NCBI GenBank assembly: GCA_022494885.1
Contig: JAGVSM010003474.1
Span: 62,001 to 126,000, forward strand
Direction: 5' to 3'
Length of the DNA: 64,000 nt
DNA from: Micrasema longulum
Taxonomy: Eukaryota > Arthropoda > Insecta > Trichoptera > Brachycentridae
A model generated the notes under the pieces. The model was not told the origin of the DNA, made no database searches, and saw nothing but the letters and a program-made list of their open reading frames with translations. Shown piece after piece: positions 21,983 to 33,364 of this stretch. Each line of letters opens with the position of its first letter. Within the stretch, counting starts at the first letter, position 1. The position numbers and the translations under genes were made by a program.

Positions 21983-22413
21983 ATAATAGGGAAATATCAC
22001 CTTTTTATACATTTTTAAATTATTAAGGGTCTATGAAATACTGCCGAGTAAAAAAATATTTTTTTTACTACTTATTGCATAAAAAATTTGCAATTTTGGA
22101 ATCCCGCAAAAACGGTCATTGCATTGGCCACGCCCCTAATACGCCACGATTCGTGATAATTATCACCTTTGTTCCTAACCGTTTAAATTTTTATAAAACA
22201 TTGTCACGAATCTCAACGTCACAATTATCAATGCCAAACATGTCGCGTTTTTTTGTAACATATTTTTTTATAATTTCTTTTTTAAAGTTATATATGAAAA
22301 CATTTCTCCACAATATCCATATTGATTTTGAAAATACAATTAATTATTCTAAATCCATTTCATATATTTTTATCGGTATTCGTAGTGTGTGATATTTGAT
22401 ATTTCCCTATTAT
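21983..22413. mobile_element. inverted-repeat element, about 430 bp
   Basis: Ends ATAATAGGGAAATATCAC (21983) and GATATTTCCCTATTAT (ending about 22413) are inverted copies. The interior from about 22095 matches 44890-45180 (CCACGCCCCTAATACGCCAC and AACATGTCGCGTTTTTTTGT blocks). Two copies with shared ends indicate a mobile element, probably a non-autonomous DNA transposon. Target duplication not resolved. Confidence 0.6.
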
Positions 22414-22429
22414 GTAAATCATGATTATT

Positions 22430-22875
22430 AAATGATAAATGATAAAATAAAGATGATTTGGCGACACGATTTTGCACGTGCTGAGGGTCCAGTAATGTGT
22501 GTATGTAGTGAGCACTATGCACACGCACATTTTCGTGCGGCTAAACACAGACGTCCACTATTATAGAACATTGGGTCTAGATGTATGTAGATGCTGGACA
22601 GTATGAAAATAGAAAGACCAAATAATATTGTCTGGGAATCTCTGGCCGCGGGCCGCACTCGGGTGGGTGGCAACATTTTGGCCAATTTATCTTGCTTTTA
22701 TTCACGACACTCAATGAACATTTTCGTGTGTAATCATCACTTCGATTTCACCTTTGTGAAATTACAAAATACACACATTGGACCTAAAATGGTATTTTTC
22801 CTACTGCCTGTAAATTATTTTTATTATCTTAGTTTTGATTTATATTTGTCATATTTATTATTTATAATCGTCGAT
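22430..22875. other. non-coding, no recognised element
   Basis: A short GC-rich patch at 22645-22672 (GGCCGCGGGCCGCACTCGGG) stands out in AT-rich sequence. No gene seen. Confidence 0.4.
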
Positions 22876-23080
22876 TGTGAGTTTCTGTATTGTGAAATTG
22901 AACCAGAATCCTCGACAAGTGTTTTCGACTCGATGGCTACACTCAGGTAAAAATCCTGAAAAGGATGTAGTGGTCAGCGTACAATGCTCGAGGTCCCGGT
23001 TTCGATTCCTGGGAAGGTCGACATTAAAAGTATTGCTTAAAAGGGTGCTTCTACACTGCATCGCCAAGCACTTTGTACAG
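22876..23080 (+). mobile_element. composite tRNA-related repeat
   Basis: 22876-22960 is a block (TCCTCGACAAGTGTTTTCGA, CTCGATGGCTACACTCAGG) that recurs at 26500, 49083 and 61668, each time just upstream of a tRNA-like head. Here the head is GATGTAGTGGTCAGCG with B box GGTTTCGATTCC and an ending like SINE family 2 (GGTCGACATTAAAAG). Confidence 0.55.
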
Positions 23081-23089
23081 AAGTTTTAA

Positions 23090-23900
23090 ACAAACAATAA
23101 ACAGAAGAAAGTTGCGTGTTTTTTAGTTCTGATTATCAGAAGTATATTTTGATGTTCAATTTACCACGTAGAGGTTGACAAATAACATTTTTTATCAATA
23201 CAAAATTACTATCAAACTTTTGGTGTTTGATATTACGTAACATTCCCACAGGTGTATTAAGGAGGGGTCGATATTAAGAATAAATAAAGGTGTGTTTATC
23301 CTTTCTTATCGAAACCTATATTTTTATCCATTTTCGATCCCACTGATAATATCGTAATCAATACCGAATTTTAAATTTTAACGTGGCGCGTGGTCTAATT
23401 TTTTGGAATCAATTATTTTCTCCTGTGACAGTTAAATAAACAATTTATATTTGATGTTCGCAATAACGATCGCATGTACTCGTATATAAAAATGGTATTT
23501 TGTAAACAAAGCCTTGACTTACATTTATTTGTTTATACATTTCGGTACTGAGTGGCAAATGGTTATATAATAGATGCTGTTTTTGCCATTTTTTAAGATT
23601 GTGCCAGAAAATTTCCCAAATAGTATATTCTTTGATGTGGAAAAAGGATTAAGCTATAATAATATAAGGAAAAAAGATATAATATACATGGAATTATCTT
23701 TTATAATACCCTGCCCAAGCGATTTTGAAACTTTATTTTTGCTCTCCTGTAAAATAGTGTCTGTGACATATATAACCTTTTGCCATCACAGTACCGATTT
23801 GTATACATAAACTACTTTTATTACTCTCTCAATCTTTCTAAGTCAAAATAATTATAATGCGTAAATCGAAAATCTCATCTTCAGAACTTATACTATTTAG
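23090..23900. other. AT-rich non-coding DNA
   Basis: No gene or repeat recognised. The 78-codon frame at 23574 is not similar to a known protein. Confidence 0.5.
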
Positions 23901-23904
23901 CTAT

Positions 23905-25180
23905 CAGGGCTTCGATTACAATAGCAATTTAACAGGGTTATCTTCAATGAGAAACTCAGCCCTTCTAGAAATTGGATACAAAATTTCTTGCGCGCGGTAA
24001 AATTAGAGCATTATATTTTACTGCAAAGATTCTTGAAAATGTACGAAAAATAAATAAATAATATTTTTATAAAAACGCACTACTTTGAACGACATCACTG
24101 GTTCAATTGAACCAACCAATGATATGAGAGCTGTGAAGGATATCCGGTTTGCTTACTGTAAACGAACCAATCGGGAGAACTGTCATAGAAGAACCTCTGA
24201 CGTCACATGCGGAGTTATTTTAGAAATACAAATCCTTATAAAATCATAGCGCTGATAATACGATATATATGTAATAATGTTTTTTTTAAATTTGTTTAAT
24301 AGTCTATTAATAAATAACAAAATATAATAAACACTGCACTTTCTAATTGTGTGTAAAATTTAATATATACTTAAATATATTTTTTATGAATTTATAGCGA
24401 AAATGTGAATATTTTTTGTATACAAATTCTAAGTATCTTTGTCGATAACATGAAATTAAACATGCAATCATACCTTATAGTCAGCGCGTGGTGTAATAGT
24501 CAGAGCGCTTGTCTACCATGAAAGAGGTCTTGGGTTCAATTCCCGACATGGTTGACATGATATTTATTTCAAAAGGTGTTTTTACACCAGAATATTTCAT
24601 ATTCCCTGGACTAGCACCTGTAGCGTTAGACTGATCATTTTACCTTCACGTACAAAACACGATCAATATACGCTGGAAAGGGAATGACGATTATGAAACA
24701 TGTTTAAATTTTTTGAAAACACAACAAGCCTCTTTTGGTACAGATAATTTCAACTTACAGATAAAAAGTTTATGGGTGTAAAAAAAAAATATTTGTTCGT
24801 AGACTATTAAATCAAGCAAAAAAAAGATTTTTATGTACCGTTTTATTATCTTTGAGTTTTGTAATTTTGAAATTACTCCGCCCGTGACATCACTAGTTGC
24901 ATTCGGTGAGTCCTTTGTCCTGACTGATAGGTTGGCTTCCCGGAAACCGGAAATCTATCCAACGTTGTAGTTGATCGGTTGATTTGCAAGAACTTGTGAT
25001 GTATTTCAAAGTAGTTCATTTTTTTATTTTTTTTCATCGATTTTCGAAAAACTTCGCCATAAAATTAAACGCTCTTATTTTTACCGCGTGTGATTAAACA
25101 TTTCTATATCCATCTTCCCGTTGCATTGAACTTCTTAATTAGACATAACTTCCTTTGCGATTACAAACGCTGTCTTCATC
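23905..25180. mobile_element. long inverted-repeat element, arms about 400 bp
   Basis: Left arm 23905-24310 and right arm about 24785-25176 are inverted copies: both contain the CGCGGTAAAA.TTAGAGC block, AACCAATGAT or its counterpart, TGACGTCAC (TGATGTCAC on the right) followed by GGAGTAATTT, and both outer ends carry CGATTACAA. A third, single copy is at 4715-5110. The centre holds a SINE family 2 insertion. It looks like a non-autonomous DNA element with long termini, or two copies inserted head to head. Confidence 0.65.
24480..24685 (+). mobile_element. SINE family 2 copy
   Basis: tRNA-like head CGCGTGGTGTAATAGTCAGA (A box), ACCATGAAAGAGGTCTTGGG, B box GGTTCAATTCC, then CGACATGGTTGACATG and the family tail CCCTGGACTAGCACCTGTAG, ACTGATCATTTTACCTTCAC. 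It lies between the two arms of the 23905-25180 inverted repeat. Confidence 0.8.
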
Positions 25181-25204
25181 GGAACATATCGAGACGGTAT
25201 AAAG

Positions 25205-25405
25205 TAAAATCGATATTTATGTTCGAAGATGTGTATACCTATTTTTAAATGAAAATTAAAAGAATTTTTATCTGTAACCTGTAATTGAACGTGTTTAGAA
25301 AAAAATGCATACATATTCTATTTTTCATTCCGAGAACTCAATTTTACTTTGTAGATAAAATTAAAGGTAATCGATTACTTTCCGTTATAATACGGCGCTA
25401 GGACT
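25205..25405 (-). repeat. dispersed repeat terminus
   Basis: TCTGTAACCTGTAATTGAAC and TTTTACTTTGTAGATAAAAT belong to the family whose other copies are at 9870, 17090 and 4260-4335. It adjoins the right arm of the inverted repeat and may be part of the same element. Confidence 0.45.
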
Positions 25406-25409
25406 TAAA

Positions 25410-26075
25410 TTTACTAGTTACTTACTAGTTCTACGTTTTTGTAGACTAGAAATATTTAACATTGACTCTATATCAGCATAAGAATAATTATCTCTCTCCA
25501 AGCATCCATTCTCGCTACTTTTCGAAGCAAGCGATGTTGGACTGATTCAATGTGATTTATACGATTGACATAGAATGGAGACCAGACCGAAGAGGGCGAA
25601 CAGTTGAGCAATAAAGACTTTTGATTGTGCGGACATTAGTAAAATCAGAGGATATTCTGTTAATGAAGCCAAGTAATTTATTTACTGTATTATCTATAGG
25701 CTCGTTGTATGTCAGTTTATAGTGCAAAACAACTCCTTAATCTCTGATGGACTTAACTACATCAATTTTGGAGTTTTCTATTAGGTACTCGAAGGAAATC
25801 GGTTGCTTTGTTCTATGAAATTACATTTTTTTGCATTTTTTAATATTTAGTTTTAATTGATTGACTTTGCACCATTGGTTAAAAGAGTTAATGTCTGATT
25901 GAAGAAGAAAACAGTCTTGTAAAGTTTGAATTATTTTGAGAATTCTGTTGTCGTCCGCGAAGAGCCAAAAGCGAGAGTTTCGTACATATACGAGTATATT
26001 TATAAACAAGTAAATGTAAAATGTCTACAAAGTAAAAAAACATTTTTGACACGTTTTTAGATAAAATCTTCACGT
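25410..26075 (-). pseudogene. non-LTR reverse transcriptase fragment
   Basis: Minus strand reads FADDNRILKIIQTLQDCFLL (FADD catalytic box), then DINSFNQWCKVNQLKLNIKK, and further on TKQPISFEYLIENSKI, a stop, LTYNEPIDNTVNKLLGFINR and YVNRINHIESVQHRLLRKVA. This is palm plus thumb of a CR1/jockey-type element. Stops and an odd frame upstream of FADD show decay. Confidence 0.85.
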
Positions 26076-26499
26076 CCTTATTTATATATGTAGGTAATTG
26101 AAGTTTGTTTTTTTGTTTATTTTTATTTTTTTATAAAACATACTATAAATAAATAAAATATAATTCTCCCAGGAGTTGTAAAAAAACTAATTTGGGAGGG
26201 TACATAAAAAAATAAAAATTGTGACCATACATAATATTGCCACACTTTTAGATTTACTATTTGACTTTTCGTGTTTTAGTTCAACGGGCAGTACATTAAA
26301 TTGGGAATGGCCAATATTTTCCACAGTTTTTCCTCTGAACTTAGTTGAGCGATATTTAGATTCATGAAGATTTTTTGTGTCTCGTGTATTATGGTTGTGA
26401 ATATTATAATAAAAGCGTCATTAAATTTGTGTGAGTTTTGTTTGAATATAATGTTTTTCCGTGTAAGGGGCTGGTTGAAATGCAGAATATAATTCCTTG

Positions 26500-26720
26500 T
26501 GTGAAACAGAATTATAATCCTAGACCAGTGTTTCCGTCTCGATGGGCAACTCTCAGGGTCTCAGGTGTATATCCTGAAAACGGAAATCGAGTGTAAATAA
26601 TTTCGTCTTGTAGTGTAGTGCTTGGAGTATTATCCTTTTTTTAACGTCCTGGACTCGATTCCTGGAAAGTTGGACATAAAATATTATTTGGCCCTGTTGC
26701 ATTAAATTTAGATCTAAATA
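26500..26720 (+). mobile_element. composite tRNA-related repeat, worn
   Basis: Same upstream block as at 22876 (GTGTTTCCGTCTCGATGGGC, AACTCTCAGG) followed by a worn tRNA-like head with B box GGACTCGATTCC and GAAAGTTGGACATAAAATAT. Confidence 0.45.
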
Positions 26721-27055
26721 ACTTCCTAGGAAGTAAAATCCAGCCTGTCTACAAACATTTGAACATAAATAGTTTATTTAACATTATACATACTCTTAAT
26801 TTAAACAACGTGGAAAATATTAATATTTTACATGTACACTTGTATTTAAAATTATCAGTGATCAGTTGATATCACGTGTTGCGTAAGATTTATGTCCTTA
26901 AAAAGATATGTTGTGAGCATTCTGCGAAAAAGCATTAAGTCAAAATAACTTGTTTAGATATATTGGAGTTATGTTTAGTAAAATTTTGTTAGGAATTAAC
27001 AAATAATTTTATAATAATTGAGTTTTTCTACTGACATTTCTTGGTGGAATTGCAT
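26721..27055. other. AT-rich non-coding DNA
   Basis: No gene or repeat recognised. Confidence 0.5.
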
Positions 27056-27059
27056 TTTA

Positions 27060-27170
27060 ATTATAATAATAAAAATACGTATATAGTTTTATTCCACTTT
27101 TATTTATATATATATTTTTTAATTTTTACCAGTGACCGGGTTTCGTCGTGACCGACATTGTCAGACTGGT
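27060..27170 (-). mobile_element. Penelope-like element 3' end
   Basis: Minus strand: CCAGTCTGACAATGTCGGTC then ACGACGAAACCCGGTCACTG, followed by an AT-rich tail. The layout matches the PLE termini at 20, 50, 54 and 61 kb. No coding sequence remains. Confidence 0.55.
27129..27169 (-). ncRNA. hammerhead-like motif, most complete
   Basis: Order on the minus strand: CCAGT, CUGACAA, U, GUCG-GUCA-CGAC, GAAA, CC-C-GG, UC, ACUGG. Stem I is 5/5, stem II 4/4, stem III a 2-bp helix, and the cleavage triplet would be GUC. The core differs from CUGANGA only at the G8 position (A here), and one unpaired U precedes stem II. G8 is catalytically important in known hammerheads, so this copy is probably inactive while its family was not. 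Confidence 0.55.
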
Positions 27171-27179
27171 GGGAGACTA

Positions 27180-28390
27180 AACAAATTTCTATGTTTTTTA
27201 TTATTATAAATAATTTTATAACTAAACGTTATAAATCCAATTATAAGAAATGCTACATTGATCCATCAACTATTTCTAAAAAAAATGTTTTCACGTAGTA
27301 AAAAAATAACGTTTCTTTTCCGGACCCACTGTGAAACTGGCGTCGCGGATTCTATTCCCGCCAGTTGCGAGAAAAGAATCCAAGAAAGATTTTTTCTCAA
27401 TTGGTCTGGGTGTTGTGGTGTATTTTTCATTACCTCCTTCCATATCCCCTCTATCCCACAAGTGTTACTGTTGATTTGTCTTAAAAGCTATCTTTTGCTT
27501 ATATGTTATAACATTACTCTACTAACACATACCTATGTATAGTATTGTGTTTGCAACTAATATGTAAAAAGAACTATGACATTACATAAAATAAAAAATA
27601 TAACATAGTAAGGTACGCATTTTACATGTCAGTCACATAATAAAATCTCTGAGTGAAATGTATATTATTTTTTCATATTAAAATATTTTGCTTCATTTAG
27701 TATTTTTAATGTTGGGTTAGTCAAAAACTATAAAAAATAAATTATGTTTTTTTTTGTATCTTTCAGGAATATCAGTATCCTTGATATAAAGTAGGCTTGC
27801 ATACCAACTTTGAAATTCATTTGAAATATTTTATTCTTATTCCCCGACCGGATTTATACTCAATGACTTACCACGGAAAATAATTTAGTCTGTAGTATAG
27901 ATTGGACTTTGTGTATTTTTGTAGATTGTACGGCATTTGATGGACAATATTACCTCATCGCTAAGTCAAAACAGCTTAATTTTGACTCAATGCTTTTTCG
28001 CAGAATGCCCACGATATGTACAGTGTCATAATTCTCTTATCAATACTTTGTTATTTCGATAAACAGTTGCCAATCATGATAAGGAATACATGTATTGAAA
28101 GATTGATCGGGTCATTGGAGCATGCAGCCTAGTAAACTTTAGGGTCATGTAAGCAGATATTGTGACCCTTCCAAATAATATATTTACCAACAATGTTCTG
28201 CCAATCAGACTATAGGGTCAAGTAAAAATTATCGATGTGTTTTGATGAATGAAATATTTCTTAAACAAGATAAATGTATTCTAAAAACATACATTATCTA
28301 CTCAGACATAACATGTTACACTTCGTGCCTTGGTGCCCGTAATGCCCTGACTCTGCGAACCAAGTCGTCGATAGGGTCGAGAGTTTCTAA
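27180..28390. other. AT-rich non-coding, one worn tRNA-like segment
   Basis: 27335-27435 contains GTCGCGGATTCTATTCCCGC with a GGTCTGGGTGTTGTGGTG ending similar to SINE family 3 tails; too worn to assign. The remainder shows no gene. Confidence 0.35.
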
Positions 28391-28394
28391 TACC

Positions 28395-29050
28395 AGTGCC
28401 TCGATTATGAACGCTATTTTCATCTGTATATATCGAGACGGTATACTTAACTTCTGTACTATCTGTATCTTACCTCGGTATGTTCTGTTTAGTTGTCATA
28501 TCGACATCATATGATCGAAACAAGCCGATGGAATGACCGCAAACAATTAGTCCGCGTTCCTTACGTCATTAACATTTTAAATTAATGTATAATGTATATA
28601 TCATTTCGAATTTATTTCCATACCTTGTATTATGATTATTTTATAATTTTTAAAACTTTTTCTTACCCCTTTGTAGTGTATCATAATTTTTATTCCGCTT
28701 TTGTAAATAATGTTAAAGTTCAAAATATAAAAACGTCTGTAAGTAAATATTGTTATCTGCATATCCCTAAATGAGTTTTTTACAAAAACTCCTTAGGAAT
28801 ATTATATAAAATTAAATATAATATGTTTTCAATTTAATAAAAAAAATAGTTCTCATTTATAGTTTAAATAGGCTTCTGTAATAAAAAGCGATTATAAACT
28901 CCATAAATCCCAATTCAAGCAAAAAATGCTCGCTTGAACTCGAATTTTGTATGACTTTTGGAAATCACTAAGACGGTACGCTTAACGATCGTCTGTATCT
29001 ATCTACCGATCGACTACAAAGCCGGCTCCTTTAACGTCTCGATACATACA
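28395..29050 (+). repeat. dispersed repeat pieces with CGAGACGGTATA
   Basis: 28400-28460 (CTCGATTATGAACGCTATTT, ATATCGAGACGGTATACTTA) matches 25155-25205 and partly 28975-29040 (AAGACGGTACGCTTAACG). These look like ends of the same family as the inverted repeat at 24 kb. AT-rich filler lies between. Confidence 0.4.
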
Positions 29051-29059
29051 CTCGGAAAG

Positions 29060-29650
29060 ATAGTAAAACAGATGGAAAAAATATAATAACTAAATTATTT
29101 TGTTAGAGTGGTAATTTTCTAACGCCTGGATACTATTATTTGTTGATAGGAGAGAATCTAGCGACATTATTTCACATCTAGGCGTTCGTTTTATCAAAGT
29201 GACAGTTATGTCGGAATTTAATTCGACTTCAAAATTTACTTATTTCTCTCTCATATTTTTGATAGCCTTTTAAGAAAAAAAAGTGCCAACCTCAAAACGA
29301 TTAAAAATTTTAATAAATCATAATTAAAGAAAAAATTGCTCGGTGGAACAAAATTTTGGACACTTTTAATGCGTAAATGTGTATCGTGGGGTTCTAGACC
29401 CGTCGGTATGAACCGATGTTCTTACATCAAAACTTGATGTCATTTTACATTTTACTGAAGCTATGTCATTTTAGAGCGTAGATATGTGTACCGTGACGTA
29501 CGCTTCCCCTTGTTTCATATCGATGTACCTACCCAAAACTTGAAGGTGGGGGGTCGGTAGTGTACCTTTACAATTGCTAGAGGGAATGAATCTTCAACTA
29601 AACCGTCGAGGTGAAGGTATGACGTCTTTATCTTCCCATCATAATCGAGG
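29060..29650. other. non-coding, no recognised gene
   Basis: Contains a copy of the dispersed terminus (CATCATAATCGAGGCC) at about 29630-29650, immediately next to the MITE. Otherwise nothing recognised. Confidence 0.4.
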
Positions 29651-29779
29651 CCCTGGGGTGGTATTCTTAAGGTAAAAGCGCGCGTAGAAACCGCATTTTT
29701 AACGCGTATTTACGTACTAAATACACGCTAACGGAGAGATCTCTTCTCGCGCAATTCCGTTCAGAATACCAGCCCTGGG
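29651..29779. mobile_element. 129-bp MITE-like element
   Basis: Ends CCCTGGGGTGGTATTCTTA and, inverted, CCCAGGGCTGGTATTCTGA agree at 16 of 19 positions. The interior is CpG-rich (AAAGCGCGCGTAG, CTTCTCGCGCAATTC) and partly self-complementary. Ends resemble the elements at 42731-42840 and 16935-17035. Target duplication not clear. Confidence 0.6.
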
Positions 29780-30804
29780 AGTATATGTTACGGAAAATGG
29801 CACCTTTCAAAAAGAACTGGTAGTGCGGCTAGGAAAACCTTCTTTATTTACAATCGAACCACGTATAAAATGTCACTTCCTGAATATTTTAGTTTTACCT
29901 TTCTCCTCTCTCTTTCCGTCCCTCTTTACCCCCTGCTCTATTCACAGTATAGTGTGGATATTTAGTCAACTTTTATTTCTTTAAAAAATGTAGATATAAA
30001 TCAATGTTTTGTTTTATAGTGAAAATATTGTAATATACCTACAAAATGTTCATATACCACTGATTTCCTCAAATCAAACGGTTAGGGTCCGGTAGGAAGA
30101 AAATGCGTCAGCCCTTATGCATATGAATGTAAACTGTATAAAAATTGTTTAAATAAATCAATAATATTTTATCTAGCTTAAAATTGGCGATAAGTGACAT
30201 TGTTTTCACCGTTAAATAAACCAAAAAAGGTATTTGGGTTCCTGTTAAAAAATTGTGTTTTATTCGAAGTTTTTTCATTTTTAAACTGCCCAAAGGGATA
30301 TAAATTTGGATTCTACATTCTTGTTTTTTTTTAAAGTCCACTCCATTTATTTTTGTTTATCCGTGCTTCGATTTCATTCAAGAAGGCGATTATATCTATA
30401 TGTTTGCCTTGCTGGCGATATGTTCATATGTATGTTAACCGCAGATATTGTAAATACCAAAAAATACATTTATAATGAATGAATTTTGTGTGCGCAATTT
30501 TCTACACGTGGTCGTTACTTCCGTAGAATAATATTATGTAGGGGAACCTGTCGGTATATTGACATTAAATTTCCAATTGATTTATCATTAATTATACATT
30601 CTTGGTATTAATTTTTTTTTTTTACTTGTGCTATCAAAATTAATTACTAAATTAAATCATAAAATAATTAAGGATTCAAATTGAAATTTTAGAAATACAT
30701 CTCAACTACTCAATGTATAATTAAATAACTTATGTGTATTGTATTTTTCGACATGTATAATTTTTTACTGTAAATTTTATTTTTAATAATAATTATTATA
30801 TCTT
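29780..30804. other. AT-rich non-coding DNA
   Basis: No gene recognised. The minus strand at 30270-30400 reads AFLNEIEARINKNKWSG in a worn context, possibly an ORF1-type mobile-element fragment, but too short to call. Confidence 0.4.
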
Positions 30805-30982
30805 TAAAAAAAAAATTGCACCACTACAAGCCAGTTGGCCCTATTACAGTGGTGAATTACACCACAGAACACCCAGGCTTGAGAAAAATCACATTAAATT
30901 TTTGCGTTCTAACCGGGAATCGAATCCAGAACTTTTCGTGCGTGAGTCAAGCGTATTCACTGCTACACTACAGAAGCCGCCT
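30805..30982 (-). mobile_element. SINE family 3 copy
   Basis: Minus strand: GGCGGCTTCTGTAGTGTAGC head, TTGACTCACGCACG, B box GGATTCGATTCC, body TCAAGCCTGGGTGTTCTGTG and TAATTCACCACTGTAATAGG, ending in a long T/A run. Full length compared with 38792-38979. Confidence 0.85.
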
Positions 30983-30984
30983 AC

Positions 30985-31560
30985 CTAAGACAGCGTCAGT
31001 ATAGATTGTTTCATATTCCGATATACAGGACCAACCTGCCGATTTTTATGCCTGTTAGAAGGGCTACCGCTGTGCTGAACAACATCTCTGAGTGTTGATC
31101 TGTTGCACATATCCGAAGGGGTTTCCGGAGCAGGATTCTCCTACTATTTTGACAAAAGTCTCTTTCTGTATTTTTATAATATGTCCGTCTTGAATTTTAG
31201 TTTTTACTGTATGTATTATTTTAAATAAATAAATTGAATTATTATGGCACAATAGTATCGTAATCGATAGATCAGTCTTTCACTCGGCTTTTTAAAATGC
31301 AATAGGTTTATTATCTTAAAAATAACATATTTGATAAGATTTATAAGATGTAAATTAACGCAAAATATGTACATATACATGCTAGCAAAATATGTTACTT
31401 TTTGTACTAAAATATTTATATTGTGTATTTTTTATATATGTGTATGTATGCAAGTATGTGTGTATATACACATCTATGTTATGTATGGATAAGTGTGTGT
31501 GCATGTATGTATCATTATGTATTTGTATTTTTGTTCATGAACTCAAACTGTCCCGTTAAA
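30985..31560. other. non-coding with TG/TA simple sequence
   Basis: 31425-31520 is a worn alternating purine-pyrimidine tract (TGTGTATGTATGCAAGTATG and similar), as is 41455-41530. 31030-31250 is less AT-rich and may be an old retrotransposon fragment, but no motif is clear. Confidence 0.4.
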
Positions 31561-31562
31561 CT

Positions 31563-31640
31563 GATTAAACTAGAATACCCCCACGCACAGGCTATGCATA
31601 TGTGGGATTTTTGTTATATTATTATTCACATGTAGGTACT
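31563..31640 (+). pseudogene. retrotransposon family A 3' tail fragment
   Basis: CCCCCACGCACAGGCTATGC and ATATGTGGGATTTTTGTTAT match the tail segments at 1000 (minus) and 7510. Only this short piece is present. Confidence 0.55.
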
Positions 31641-32340
31641 GTAAACATATGTAATTATAACATTAAAAAATTCAATAAATATAAAAAATAATTTATATAA
31701 TTTTTTTTTTAATGTATTATGCATAATGCAACTAGAAACTTTATATGTAATGTACACCAGGTTCCCCTATCTATAATTTTTTTGATAACTGATAATATTT
31801 CAATGTTACACACTGCGCGGATAAGATAATGTTTGCATGTATTTAGCAAAGTGCGTAGTGCGGTTGGCCACAACTTCCCCATTTACTGATAAGCAAACAC
31901 AGCAGGGTGGAGTGGTCATGGATGTTTTTTTAAAAACAAAGTAATACATTATAATTGTAACATTACTTTTGTATATTTTTTTTATTTATTCACGGAGAGA
32001 TTATAATTATTAACAAACTGTTTTTATTTTATTATAATTTAATTTACCAACCTGCTTATTTTTTTATGCTGTATCTATACGTTGCATCTTTATAGTTGAA
32101 TTTTTTTGGCCTTCTAGTTTTTTATGTGTTTAAAAAAAACCTTATTTATTTACCATATATATATATATACAACCTAAGCCAATTAACAGTTATTTACATA
32201 TTTACTAGAAACTGAACAAAACTAACATAAAACTATGTGGCAAAGGCAAAAAGAGGCAACAAAATAGTGGTATACAATATATTCATAAACACGATAAACA
32301 TATAAGACCTCGAGCTAAACCATGCCAATTCATCTTCATT
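31641..32340. other. AT-rich non-coding DNA
   Basis: No gene seen; the right part is probably 3' untranslated sequence of the retrotransposon fragment that follows. Confidence 0.45.
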
Positions 32341-32344
32341 CCAC

Positions 32345-32545
32345 GATGTTTTAGTGGCGAAGAGATCTATGAAAAGCCGGAAGATCCATCCCAAAGAATT
32401 CCAAGTTGTGTGATGAATTAACTAATCTACACATTCTGGACATTGGGGCATAAAAACAAAAGTTTCTCTTAGAAGATTTGATAAATGGCAGATTTTGACT
32501 TCTGGTGACATGGTTAGGAACATGAAAAGAAATTGATTGCAACAG
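32345..32545 (-). pseudogene. non-LTR retrotransposon C-terminus (family B)
   Basis: Minus-strand frame: ISFHVPNHVTRSQNLPFIKS, APMSRMCRLVNSSHNLEFFG, MDLPAFHRSL. The pattern (FHVP..RT, RL.N, L.FF..DL..F.R.L) is the last block of jockey-type proteins. A second copy is at 47765-47960 (SPMSRMCRLVNSSSDLEFLG). Confidence 0.75.
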
Positions 32546-32549
32546 AGAC

Positions 32550-33055
32550 TAGAAATCTCTTATAGCATTAAGTATTTTGAAAATGCATGTGAGGTCCATC
32601 TCAGTTCTTATACAGTATTTTCTCTCTTAAACAGCGTAACTACTCTATTTCTTTATATTTTTCTAAATCTACCGTATTTCTTAAATTGCATGTTGTTTAT
32701 AAGGTTGTGTTTTATAAAATTAATAAGTGTGCAAAAGCCTTATGGGCGTAAAATTTATCAAAAATAAATCAGAATTAATTTTTAAAAAAAATCAAAATGA
32801 TGTTAGAAAAATAATCGTTGGTTTTAAACTGATAGTTAACAAAATTTTCGGTGTTAAAATAAGTTTTGTCCATTTTTTTTTAATTTAAAAATGAGCACCA
32901 AAAGTAAAAGAAAATGGTAAAGGTTATACGTCACTCGAAAGAACATTTTTGCTTTGACGTTACATTATTATTTTTAACCGATGACGGAAAATTAGATAAA
33001 TTAGAAGTACTTCAAAATGGAGAAAAGTGCTAAAGAAAAGTAGGTATAATAAAAT
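32550..33055. other. AT-rich non-coding DNA
   Basis: A segment at 32725-32770 (GGGCGTAAAATTTATCAAAA then TAAATC) resembles 41410-41445 and looks like a retrotransposon 3' end. No gene. Confidence 0.4.
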
Positions 33056-33056
33056 A

Positions 33057-33361
33057 GAAAATATGCGAGAAGAACTTAATTGGATAGCAATAAAAAAGAA
33101 ACTGTTATAAATATAATATGCTTGTTTTTTTATTTAAATTTTTGAACAATTGAATGCCCGAATACTTCATTCATTAGATAGTATTAAATCAACAAATTAT
33201 GAGTGTATTACTAGAAATATTTATTAAAAAAAGGCATTAAAAAAAACAATCCCAAAATTGTATTATGTATAAAGGTTTGAAAGTGTATGAAGCGATGCCT
33301 GAAAGTATGAAGAGTGAAAAGAGTTTGAATGAATTTAAAAATAAATGTTTTGTTTACTGTA
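33057..33361 (+). pseudogene. CR1-like retrotransposon C-terminus
   Basis: Plus strand encodes MREELNWIAIKKKL, several broken blocks, then IMYKGLKVYEAMPESMKSEK with SLNEFKNKCFVYCKIM and a stop at about 33361. This matches the end of CR1/L2-like proteins (REL.W....R, then Y.GL..YN.LP..I). Stops in between show decay. Confidence 0.65.
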
Positions 33362-33364
33362 AAA

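Noticed and set aside
22033..22392. 119-codon open frame
   Set aside because: It lies within a non-coding inverted-repeat element whose second copy at 44890 does not keep the frame.
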